Assembly (NCBI GenBank): GCA_921293015.1
Contig: OV121090.1
Location: 34,755,082-34,819,081, forward strand
Length of the DNA stretch: 64,000 bases
Origin: Phorcus lineatus
Taxonomy: Eukaryota; Mollusca; Gastropoda; Trochida; Trochidae
Reading direction: 5' to 3'
Shown here: piece after piece, positions 22,363 to 31,871 of the stretch
Numbering within the stretch: position 1 is the stretch's first letter
Layout: each line of letters begins with the position of its first letter
The notes under the pieces: model-generated
Told to the model about the DNA's origin: nothing
The model's database searches: none
The model's input: the letters and a program-made list of their open reading frames with translations, nothing else
Position numbers and translations under genes: made by a program

Positions 22363-22370
22363 CAAACCGA

Positions 22371-22562
22371 GTGAGTTTGGGATTTACGTGTTTTGAACAA
22401 TATTTCAGTTATTAAACACGTGGATGACACGCATCCAAAAGAAGATAGAAAGGATGCAGGGAGGACGGAATGAGAGGCATTGTGAGAGATAGACAACAGG
22501 TTTTAGAACGACTCAAATTTGGTCTGACTCTACCCGATGACCTATCAAGCTTGGGTGCCCCT
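22371..22562 (-). repeat. SINE family A copy, 5'-truncated
   Basis: Plus strand: GTGAGTTTGGGATTTACG, TTGAACAATATTTCAGTTAT, GGATGACACGCATCCAAAAG, AACAGGTTTTAGAACGACTC, then truncated after CTTGGGTGCCCC. Confidence 0.8.
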
Positions 22563-22794
22563 TTGATATGAACCTAAATGTCATATGTGGTGATATAAAA
22601 TAAAAACATTTTAACTTTTCTTGTCCAAAAGACATATATATGACATATACTGGTTTTCCATGAAAATCTAAAAACAGCCTTATAAATGCACAGAGGTGTA
22701 GATATCACGTCCAATATACATGGATACTGGTTATATAACCGAACAAATGCTATCAACTCCTGGCTGTGTTTAGATAAGTCTCAAAAATTACGTT

Positions 22795-22990
22795 TGACTA
22801 TTTGACGCGCGCCACTGTCCAGTTTTCGATCATAATTGCGACGTTCTATCGTCATATTGTCATTATAACAAAAAAACATTAAGCTTTAGAATGTGTATTT
22901 TTGGTAACAGTCGAGAGTTCGCGATCAAATGACACCATTGCTTAATTTTGGCATATATGACTCTTAACAACTCACGGAGTGGCCTTTTCA
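22795..22990 (+). repeat. Dispersed repeat M, copy 1 (tentative)
   Basis: GACGCGCGCCACTGTCCAG..TTTTCGATCA near 22803 recurs at 62648 as GACGCGCGCCAATGTCCCG..TTTTCGATCA, followed in both by similarly spaced AT-rich text. The full extent is uncertain. Confidence 0.4.
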
Positions 22991-24806
22991 AGACCCAGGA
23001 TGCGGAATTCTAGAAAATGGCATGATAACGCTGTAATGTGGCTGGTCCAAATATATTGATGTCAGTGGAGACCTTTTGAAAAATGAAATGCAAGTAGTGA
23101 TAACTTGATCTTGTTTTCTATGTCATTTTACGAACCTTTTTATTTAATCTTGTATGTGGTTACTAACAGTAAATTCCACATTAACGAACATTGAATAACA
23201 TAATTACTTTGTGAAGGACATCATAACAAAAACTTCGTATTATATTTGTAAGCAATGAAAACCCTCACGCAAAGGCTGTCTCATAAATCTTCAACACGGA
23301 AACAGAACAGTATGAAGTCATTATAACTAGCGATTTTTCTCCTAGGCTCAATTACCCCTTGCTAACTGCGAATCATTAGATACAAGTTTTAAATTTAACA
23401 TGTATAACAATAGTTAAAAGCATATGTCTATTAAAACGAAAACATACAATTTAAGTTTAATCTATCGGTTTTCTTATCTGCCACTATGGTACATGTGTAT
23501 GTGTAATAGTTGACATTGAAGTATTCCTTTACATAGAACGGTTTATTATCGGTCATTTTAGCCCAACTCACACTACGCACGATTGCATTACGGTAACATT
23601 ACGATTCTATCGTACTGGTATCGTATTGTCGTTTTTACGATCTGTTATGTTAAAAAAGTTTCTGTGCGTGAGGTTTAAGATGTGGGTACAATCATTGCAA
23701 GAAAGATCACGATTCTAACACGGTCAGAACACAGAACAACTTGACACGACGCTTTCACGATGCAATCACGAATGGGGTAGAGTAATGCACGATTTTAAAT
23801 AGTTTGTGCAAAGGCATAACAAGGGTAACCAGATGTTATTAACCAATTGTTATTCATCCTGTGATTCATTGCAGCTATGAACTACGTCATTGCGATAAAG
23901 ACATGAGGGCATATATTGCTAATTCTAACATTATCTTCGGACAAACGGAGTTTTCTCTCATCTTCTGGCTTTATGCAAATAACTACCGATTGTGTTTCAC
24001 AGGCATTCCTTCTGATTCAAAGCCGTTGAAATTTCAGACCCCTACTTATAACCTCGCCAACGCAAAAAAAAATTTTTTTATCCATAAAAGGTGTCTTTAT
24101 TTTTCACCACTCCAACTTCAATAATGGCATTCAAAGATGTCTTTCACCGTGCTTTGAATGCAAGCTTATGTTATATGCACTTTCTGAACACATAATGTCA
24201 CCTACATTCATATGTATCTAAACGCAATAACAGGTTTTCAAAAAAATTCAACATGACAGTATATCAAGCTTCTTTCAAATCTTTCCAAAAGTATTTGCAA
24301 GATTATGTTATTTTCAATAATAAGTCCAAGTATTAGATGATTATACCGCATATAAGTGAAATAAACATAATCGAGGTAAAAAATGAAAATATTGTCCTTC
24401 GTTCTGAAATGCGTAGGTTTATAAATCATATCTTGTCATGTCTGTAAAAACATCCTTGGAAAAACTATTGAAATAAAGAAACGCATTTGATAGATGAAGG
24501 TACCGGCTGCATGCACTTGTGTTTTCTTCAAAGTTGTAATTTGCTTTTAAAAATTGATTTTACTTAGAAGACATATATTTCATACTAGAAGGGAACAGAA
24601 AGAAATGGTTCAGTGATGAAAAGGAAAACTCTGTAATAGAATTTGTTTATTTGGACATTAAAAATGATGTCTTTACATTTTGTTGGACAATTAGATTTGG
24701 ATTTTCATCTAACAGTACCATAGAAGTTAAGCTGGTAACAATCCATAAAAGAATTATCATCAAAATTCTTTGTACTTTTAATAAAATATTGGCTCTCAAA
24801 CCGATA
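22991..24806. other. No recognised gene
   Basis: AT-rich DNA. The stretch 23570-23780 is relatively rich in ACGAT/ATCGT words but matches nothing I know. Frames at 23861-24124 (plus) and 24238-24429 (minus) lack motifs. Confidence 0.4.
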
Positions 24807-25097
24807 TCGTTCGGCTTCAGATCAAGAGGTCCGTGGTTCGAATCCCACCAGTGGCTCGGCAACTTTGTCTGCAGTAGAGAACTGTTCTACACGCAGTCAG
24901 ATTTGGGTGCAATGCTACATTGAATTTCAGTGCAGTACCACCCATTGTTTGCTAGTTCCAGCCGATGCTCGCAGGTTTCACCGCAATACATAGCCACAAT
25001 GGTGTTGCGGGCTTTCTCCCTGCAATAATACTAGCAGCCGCGATAAAAGTGAAATACTCTTGAAAGCGGCGTTAAACCCCAAATCACCTTACCTCAC
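24807..25097 (+). repeat. SINE family B, truncated in the tRNA head, with 12-bp TSD
   Basis: Starts inside the tRNA-like head (TTCGGCTTCAGATCAAGAGG, then B box GGTTCGAATCCC), continues through the B body and ends TTAAACCCCAAATCACCTTA. CTCAAACCGATA flanks it at 24795-24806 and 25098-25109. The truncation point inside the head shows LINE-type retroposition. Confidence 0.92.
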
Positions 25098-25129
25098 CTC
25101 AAACCGATAATTCCCCATTTTACTCACTT

Positions 25130-25410
25130 CCTTAAAGGGGTGTGATGGTTTGTCGATTCAGAGATCCCTTCAGCTGGATGAGAGCCAGCCGTCCGGAGGT
25201 TGCTTTCTCCTGGAAGGGGCATCAAGGCTGGACAGGACGAAGCGTAGACGCTACACCAAAATTTCGTCGTTCCAAAACCTGTTGTGTTTCTCTCACTGTC
25301 CCTCTTTTCCCGTTTTTTCTCTCAACATTTCGATCCCTTATCTCCCTCATCTGTTCCTCCTATTTTGGATGATGTTCACCCACGGGTTGAATAACTGAAA
25401 TATTGTTTAG
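25130..25410 (+). repeat. SINE family A, diverged subfamily
   Basis: Contains the head-side motifs GTGTGATGGTTTGTCGATTC, CAGAGATCCC and AGCCAGCCGTCCGGAGG, the middle motif CAAAACCTG..TCTCTCACTGTCCC and the 3' motif GGGTTGAATAACTGAAATAT. It differs from the other copies by many substitutions and has lost the CTCAC tail; beyond about 25410 a LINE remnant begins. Confidence 0.7.
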
Positions 25411-25502
25411 CATTTTTAACCTAAGAACTTGAGTTGTAAAGCATTAAATACACGTTTTGATGATATGCTAATGTACTTTACGTATAAAGTTATATTTAAA
25501 AC

Positions 25503-28500
25503 TCATAATAATGGGGAACATTGTGAAGGGTAACAGTTACATGAGACTTGCAACATTTCAATAAATGATTTTTCATATTTACACAGATTTAGCAGAAGTA
25601 ACTTGCTGTTTGTTGTTAACAAGGATTTCATTTTATGATAAGTAGGTTTCTGACAGTATAATGATGGTAAATATTTCATTCTAATAACATCATAGACATT
25701 ACAAACAAGTAAAAAGTGGTACTCGTCTTCCACTCCTGAATTGCAAAATGGACAAATACGTCTTGTTACATCAATTTTTTCCCATCTACCTTCATTGTGA
25801 CTCAATGTTAATAATCCACATCTAAATCTAACCAGTATATTACGGAATTTCCTGTCAGCAATACATGTAATATATTTTTCAGAAGTTAATGACTTTTGAA
25901 TTCTCTATATACACAATATCGTGAGCTGTTGTCTAATATAGACGTCCATGATTGAAAATACATGTTAATTGCAACTGTCTTAAATTGATTGATGAAAGAG
26001 ACTATCTCGAACTGTCTGCGAAATCCAGACATAACCAAAACCATGTGAAAAAAAATAATCTTATATATGACGCATAGGTATTATAACCACAGTTATCATA
26101 GTATGATTGCATGATATATACTTTGTAAGGAATTCTTTCTTCATTCATGTGGATGATTTTTAACCAATATCTTAAAGTTTTGCACATTGCATTGATAAAT
26201 AACGGATATCTTCCGCACTCGCCGTAAACAATAGCAGTAGGAGTTTGTGGACTGACATTTAAAAATCTTTTACACGCTTTAAGTGAATTCTCTCAAGTTG
26301 GTCAAATTTATGCATTCCCCATATCTCGGCTCCATAGAGTAATATTGGTGTTATCTGGGTATCAAATATTTTGAAAAATATGCTAGGATCTATAATTCCG
26401 AGATTGGTTATAACTTCCATTAAAGCCCGTTTACCTCTTAGTGCAAGGTCATTGACACAGTTTCTCATTTTAAAAGTAGAAGAAAATATTACACCCAAAT
26501 ATTTGTAAGTATTAACTATCCTTATCGGTTCATCATTCAAAAACCATTTTTCGGCTCTAGCTAGGCGACCACCCCTTCTAAAAACGATAATATTTGTCTT
26601 GTCCAAGTTAATCTTTAGATCTGAACTTTGGGGGAAATTATACAAGATATTTAGCTGGTTTTGTAACCCATGAATTGTATCAGACATAAGAATAACATCA
26701 TCTGCAAACATAAGAAATAAAATTTCTATTATATCGGGAAATAACTGTACACCATGTTTGCCATGACTTGCTATGTCGTCTGATAAATCATTTATGAATA
26801 ATGAAAACAGTAGAGGACTAAGGACACACCCTTGCTTTAAACCCATAGGACAATCAAAATATTCAGTAAAACTATTATCTTTTCTGACACAAGCTCTTAC
26901 CGAACTATAAATATTCATTATAGCACTTAACATTTTCCCATGCAATCCAGATTTAAATAAACAATTCCACAGTTTATAGCGGTCGATTGAATCAAAGGCT
27001 TTTTTAAAATCGATAAAAGCAACATATAACTTCTTTCGTTTCTTTAAGAGACATTTTTCAATAATTCCATGTAAAGTAAATATATTATCAGTTGTGGAGT
27101 ACCCTTGTCTGAAACCAGCCTAAGTCTCAGGTATTCCATTCCATATATTTGCCCAATTTGTCATACGAACATTTAAAACAGATGTATATAATTTACTTAA
27201 AGTACACAATAACGAAATTCCTCTGTAATTATCTGGATTTTGTCTATCGCCTTTTTTATGTAGAGGGACAATAATCGCCTTTGTCCAAGCAACGGGGAAA
27301 TTCTCGGTATCAAAGATGATATTAAATATATTTTTCAGAAATGACATGATGATATTCTCGGATGATTTAAAAAATTCCACAATAATCATATCGATTCGAG
27401 CAGATTTCCCATTCTTCAAACGGCTGAGACAATTACTTATCTCATCTTCCGTTATAGGGGATTCTAATATACAACTGTCAATTTCGTTAAGAGGCTCATG
27501 CTCGCCAAAATCAAAAAGATTTTCTGCTTTGTCATCAAATGGAGCAAATACGCCAAACAAATCTTTAATATGATTATATAGGTCAGATTTATCTACTGGA
27601 CAACGTACATTGTGAGAGTGATTCAATTTTCTCAATTCTTTCCAAAAGACAGAACTATTATGAAGACATGATATAAGCTTATCTCTTTTCTTCGATTGGA
27701 ATGTAAATTTAGCTTTTCTAAATTCATGTTTATATTTATTTCTTAATCGACAGTACACGCGTCTGTTTGCTACTGACGTCGCGGTCCTGAAACGTCTGAG
27801 TGCGCGTCTGGCCTCCCGTTTAGCATATTGACAGCTTTTGCTATAAAAACTCTGCTTAATCCTTCTACTTGGTGGTTTCTTAATTACTTCGGCTGCATTT
27901 AAAATATATTTGACAAATAAATCAAGAGCATGATTAATGTCGATATTTGCCAAGCCAGTTAACATATTAAGTACTTGTTGCTTGTTACGTAGAGAATCTA
28001 AAAATGTAACTTTGTTGTTCTCATTCCATATATAGCGATAAACCTGTTCTTCATTACTAGGATTATCTTCATTTATAAATGCTCGCTCAACAGATTTAAG
28101 GGTTAATGATAAACTAACAGACATATGCTTTGATTCAACGCGTGAGTGCACTGATAGGTATTTACAGTATGAATGAATATTTACAGATGCAATAAAGTAA
28201 TCAATGACACTACAACCTGCTTCGAATATATATGTATATCTACCATCTCTGTCCCCTGGGCATTTACCGTTACATATGTACAAGTGGTGAGAGAAACATA
28301 GATCGAGCAACTTTCTTCCGAAAGTATTTACATTTGAGTCATAACACTGTCTCTGATCTATAGGAGTACTTTCCTCCTCCGGGAACGCTGCTCTGTCGAC
28401 CCCCGGGCTGTCTTCTGTTTCTGGGGGACTCGCGCGTTAAAGTCACCACACCACATAAGATGGTCTCGAAGCTGCCGTCAGCGTTGTGGGTCATCCATTG

Positions 28501-28989
28501 GTCAACTTCTTCTATAGCCGTCACTCTATATGTGGACCGATAGAACGAAGAGCCAGAGGGGGCACATACATCCCTATCAAAACTACATCTTTACCCATTC
28601 CAGTAAAACATTCATCTATTCTGATACCAACAACATTGGCTATGTTAAGACTCAAATGTCGGCAGTATTTAGAAATGGATTTATTAATAAGCATATACAC
28701 ACCGCCTGATAATCTACCAGCAGCAGCTAGTCTATGAGCATGAGCAACATAAGCATTGTAAGCAGAGAGTTGTGGCATATCAATCACTTTCTAATCTAAT
28801 CTTTCAATCTTAGAATGTTTCTATAATGGATATTACGTCAAAATTTTGCAAGAATACCATGAACTCGTTGTCATTCAGTTTTGACATGAGACCATCAACA
28901 TTCCATATAAGAAGAGACAGGTTTATAGTATATGAAGAATCATAAGCACCTGAAGGGTCTTTAATCCACGGTTGGTCCCGGCCTCCTTC
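25503..28989 (-). pseudogene. LINE ORF2 (endonuclease-reverse transcriptase), inactivated
   Basis: The endonuclease start WNVDGLMSKLNDNEF lies at 28900-28856 in the same frame as ORF1. Two stops near 28810 and a frameshift precede LSGGVYMLINKSISKYC. In the catalytic SDH triad the Asp is replaced (ESKHM). The RT part carries VPLHKKGDRQNPDNYRGIS, a nonsense codon TAG at 27120-27122 where the intact copy has Gln before AGFR, DFKKAFDS, GLKQGCVLSPLLFS and FADDVILM. A 1-nt deletion near 26262 shifts the frame before VYGECGRYPLFIN. The C-terminal zinc-like CPFCNSGVEDEYHF is present near 25755. Enzymatically dead. Confidence 0.9.
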
Positions 28990-29880
28990 CTATTCGTCCT
29001 CCATCGCTTCGGTCGAAGGGGAGTCACGTGACCTTGACGTCTCTCCGGATGGAGTCTCAAATATAAAATTGGCGGTGTCCCTGTGAGTGTTAGGTATAGC
29101 GGCGGTCTCCCGAGTTGTCGACGTATATCGGTGACGTGTGATACGTCGCCTTGCATTGGATATGTCAGGATGGGGTGGTTTAGTGAATAATTGGCCGTTC
29201 TTATAGTAGCCAAACAGACCTCTCTCTCACTGCATTTTTGTGAGGTCAGTAGCAACACCAATGTCAGCTGTTTTAAACTGCGCTCGGTGTCTTAGTGTTT
29301 CAATTTTTTCATCAGTTGATGCAAATTTCGCAATAAGGGGGCGTGGTCTTGTTTGATTGTTTCTTTTAGCACCAATACGGTGCGCACGTATAAAGTCACT
29401 ACGTTGCCACTCCCTAGTATCTACATGCGTGTTCAACAGATCGACAACATGTTGTTTGCAGGTTTCAAATGTTTCATTTTCACGTTCAGCACAACCATAG
29501 AAAACTACATTGTCTCTGCGACTAAATGCCTCTGGTCTATCTAGTTCAGTATCCTGAGAGTCGAGTCTATTTTCTATGTGCTCAAGCTTGTTATGTAGCG
29601 CATCTACATCATGGTATATAACGCCTTGTTCACCTGAAACCCTACCTATATCCTTACGTAGATCAGACACACTCTGTTCTAACGTTGAACATTTATCTGA
29701 TAGGCTGCTTAATGAGCCCTTGATTGTCGTCAGTTCTGTCTGAACGAAAAGCCTTAATTCTTTTATTTCAGCTACGAGATCATTTTTCAATGTGGTAATA
29801 TCTTTCACGCTAACTGCTGGGCCTGAGTTCGATTGTGCAAAACTTGTGCAAATAAAGACAAGCACTACTGGTGGGTTCGA
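28990..29880 (-). pseudogene. LINE ORF1 (coiled-coil RNA-binding type), inactivated
   Basis: The open stretch 29865-29227 encodes a coiled-coil segment followed by EAFSRRDNVVFYGCAE and FIRAHRIGAKR..RPLIAKF, the same RRM-like layout as the intact ORF1. TGA at 29227-29229 replaces the Arg of the intact copy (CGA to TGA type change). The frame then runs on (ERGLFGYYKNGQLF..RRRITR) to TAG at 28990-28992. Near the N-terminus (about 29815-29835) AQSNSGP stands where the intact copy has IESNPGP, a degraded 2A core. No in-frame AUG start was seen upstream. Confidence 0.85.
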
Positions 29881-29900
29881 CGGAGTTTATTCTGATTAAG

Positions 29901-30923
29901 TTATTTGAAGATAACTTCAATGGTCGAAAGGTGTGTGTTTGTGTTCACCCTGTAACAATTTGTAAAATACATAAGTAAGAATACACAAATAAAACATGAT
30001 ACACAATGCAATACAATCGAGTATATCTTACGAATTATATTATGAGTTACATGTACTTGAATATCACAAATACTTATATCCGTGGCATAAAGAATCATAT
30101 TTACGTACATCATTGAATATATGAAATACCAGCAAAGGATTACATTATCTGCATTACATTGTATCATAGTTAAATATCATACAAACACGGAAATGCAAAT
30201 ACCTCTATTGAAATACAAGACATTTGGCCAACAATATAACTGATGCATCCAAATATAAGGCATGTAAACATAACTTACCTAAATCCTAACCAAATATATA
30301 CGTAGAAGATACATATACTTTAGCACATGTTCAGTATAGTAACAAACTATACCAAATATAAATAATGTAATATATAATAACCGGTGATATTAAAAGAACT
30401 CTTACCATACCTATATATTATATATAAATACGATAATGCTTATGAAAAAGGTGAATACACATGTATATTAGACATACAGCATGTCGTATAAGCATAACAC
30501 TATGCTTACAAATATGACTTATATACATTACAGCATTACATGTACTCTACCACATTTATATTATGATATGATACCATGAGCATATACTTTACTTGTGCTT
30601 GCTAAATGATAATTATGAAGGTGAATAGGATATATACAGTATTAAAACCATTAGCCTATGAAGTATTACAAAATCTACATTTTGACAATAAGCTAATATA
30701 AAAGATATTGTTGAATCTTTATACAGATCATGTACTTGATCTGAAAGGTTGATGCAAGTACGCAACCAGAGCATTACAAACACCAAGTGTGATAAATAAA
30801 ACTTACCTTTAGCATGTACTATATAAACTACAATACATTCAAACATCATGCATACAAAATCCTAACGATTAATGTATTGATATTTATACCCTATTTTGAT
30901 ATAATTGGATACAATAAAGCTGA
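29901..30923. other. AT-rich interval between head-to-head LINEs
   Basis: About 1 kb with ACATGTA/TATATA-rich text and no supported gene. It may contain 5' UTRs of one or both LINEs. Recurrent CTTACCT/ACTTACC words are visible but I could not define a repeat unit. Confidence 0.45.
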
Positions 30924-31871
30924 ATAACTAACCTGGGAGATAGAGTGGCATGCTTGCATTGTGACGGAACAAACTCTGATTGTGACCTAGTTCTGAACAC
31001 GCATTACACCCTGCATGCACGTGAAAGGTGTCTCACTGACGGTCATGCTATACCCGTGTTTGTTATATCTAAGCTTCTAATGTGTGCAAACGACATCGAA
31101 TCCAATCCTGGACCTGGTACACTCGAAGCGATTATGAATGAATTACGTGAGGAGAAATCTAATATCAGCGCACAAATCTCAGAAGTGAAGGTTGATGTAT
31201 CCAACCTGAATACTAGATTTATTCAATTTGAAAAGTCCTTAACCGACATTCAAACCGATATATCAAATATAAAGATGAATCAAGATATTACGAATGACGA
31301 TATCGTTGCTATCGCGGAGAAGGTTGAAAATGTGAATGAACGTTTATCCCAGATCGACAACGAACTGGATAAACTAGAAGCGTTTAGCCGACGTGATAAC
31401 GTCATCTTATATGGCATACCGGAAACCGATGGAGAGAAGTCGATAGCTTGTAAGGATGCTGCCTTATCTGTACTGAATACATGTGTTATTTTTAAGGAAT
31501 GGCAATCTTCTGATGTTAATAGGGCTCATCGTCTGGGTGCTAAACGTTCTAACGCCGATAGACCTCGCCCTATGATAGTTAAACTTCAAGCATCTGATGA
31601 CAAGGTAAGAGCCCTTAAGGCGAGAGCGGCTCTGAGAGACAAAGGTTACGGTATAGCGAGCGACTTAACCACACGTCAACGTCAACAATTGAACACATTG
31701 AAAGGAACGGGTCAGTTTGGATTTTTTAAGAACGGCCAGATGATTACAGTTCCCCGGACCGACACCGCTCAACGCACTTCCGGTCAACGTGACGATCAGC
31801 GTAGACGCATCACCACTCGTAGTCAGAACCGGAATGATACTACGACTCAAGGTTCATCCGCGAATGTGTAA
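30924..31871 (+). CDS. LINE ORF1: 2A leader, coiled coil and RRM-like domain
   Basis: Likely an RNA-binding chaperone that coats the LINE transcript, as in other LINE ORF1 proteins. The frame is open from the TGA at 30921. Counting from the GTG at 30945, residues 50-57 are DIESNPGP (2A core), about 65-145 form a heptad-rich coiled coil, and EAFSRRDNVILYGIPE starts at 145. RAHRLGAKR and RPRPMIVKLQ follow, then a basic tail (QRRRITTRSQNR), 308 codons in all. There is no in-frame AUG before the 2A; the first is at 31080, inside the motif region (MCANDIE). Either the 5' end is truncated or initiation is non-AUG. An AUG at 30949 is out of frame and stops after four codons. It ends at TAA 31869-31871, and the frame continues open into ORF2. 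Confidence 0.85.
   Translation: MTNLGDRVACLHCDGTNSDCDLVLNTHYTLHARERCLTDGHAIPVFVISKLLMCANDIESNPGPGTLEAIMNELREEKSNISAQISEVKVDVSNLNTRFIQFEKSLTDIQTDISNIKMNQDITNDDIVAIAEKVENVNERLSQIDNELDKLEAFSRRDNVILYGIPETDGEKSIACKDAALSVLNTCVIFKEWQSSDVNRAHRLGAKRSNADRPRPMIVKLQASDDKVRALKARAALRDKGYGIASDLTTRQRQQLNTLKGTGQFGFFKNGQMITVPRTDTAQRTSGQRDDQRRRITTRSQNRNDTTTQGSSANV
31092..31115 (+). other. 2A ribosome-skipping motif (DIESNPGP)
   Basis: Encodes D-I-E-S-N-P-G-P preceded by LLMCAN. The established 2A consensus is D-(V/I)-E-x-N-P-G followed by P, with skipping between the last G and P. The residue before the Asp is Asn rather than the usual Gly. 2A-like sequences at ORF1 N-termini are known in APE-type LINEs of several invertebrates. 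Activity of this copy is not tested. Confidence 0.85.
31869..31871 (+). promoter_or_regulatory. Candidate readthrough stop codon between ORF1 and ORF2
   Basis: Context GTG TAA CAA TAT. The frame is open for 36 codons after the stop up to WNING of the endonuclease and onward to 35384, without an in-frame AUG before 32046. The CAA after the stop resembles part of the known CARYYA readthrough context but is not a full match. The minus-strand relative has a single TAG (28990-28992) at the same place. Confidence 0.55.

Larger units (their letters stand above)
25440..29900 (-). mobile_element. Decayed APE-type non-LTR retrotransposon (LINE), copy 1
   Basis: A nearly full-length but dead relative of the intact plus-strand LINE at 30.9-35.5 kb. 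Reading right to left: ORF1 (29880-28990), endonuclease (28950 to about 28150), reverse transcriptase (about 27500 to 26600) and a CCHC-like C-terminus (about 25740). Similarity to the intact copy runs through every domain, but the proteins are well diverged, so these are separate lineages of one family rather than recent duplicates. The exact 3' end is unclear because no tail repeat is visible. The two LINEs are head to head with about 1 kb of AT-rich DNA between them. Confidence 0.85.

Noticed and set aside
27316..27573. Plus frame opposite the decayed LINE RT (also 29353-29544, 33368-33646, 41826-42263, 42276-42611)
   Set aside because: Antisense shadows of LINE ORFs.
28923..29261. 112-codon minus frame overlapping ORF1/ORF2 of the dead LINE
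   Set aside because: It lies in a different frame from both the ORF1 tail and WNVDG; the ORF1 frame gives clear homology to the intact copy and this one does not.
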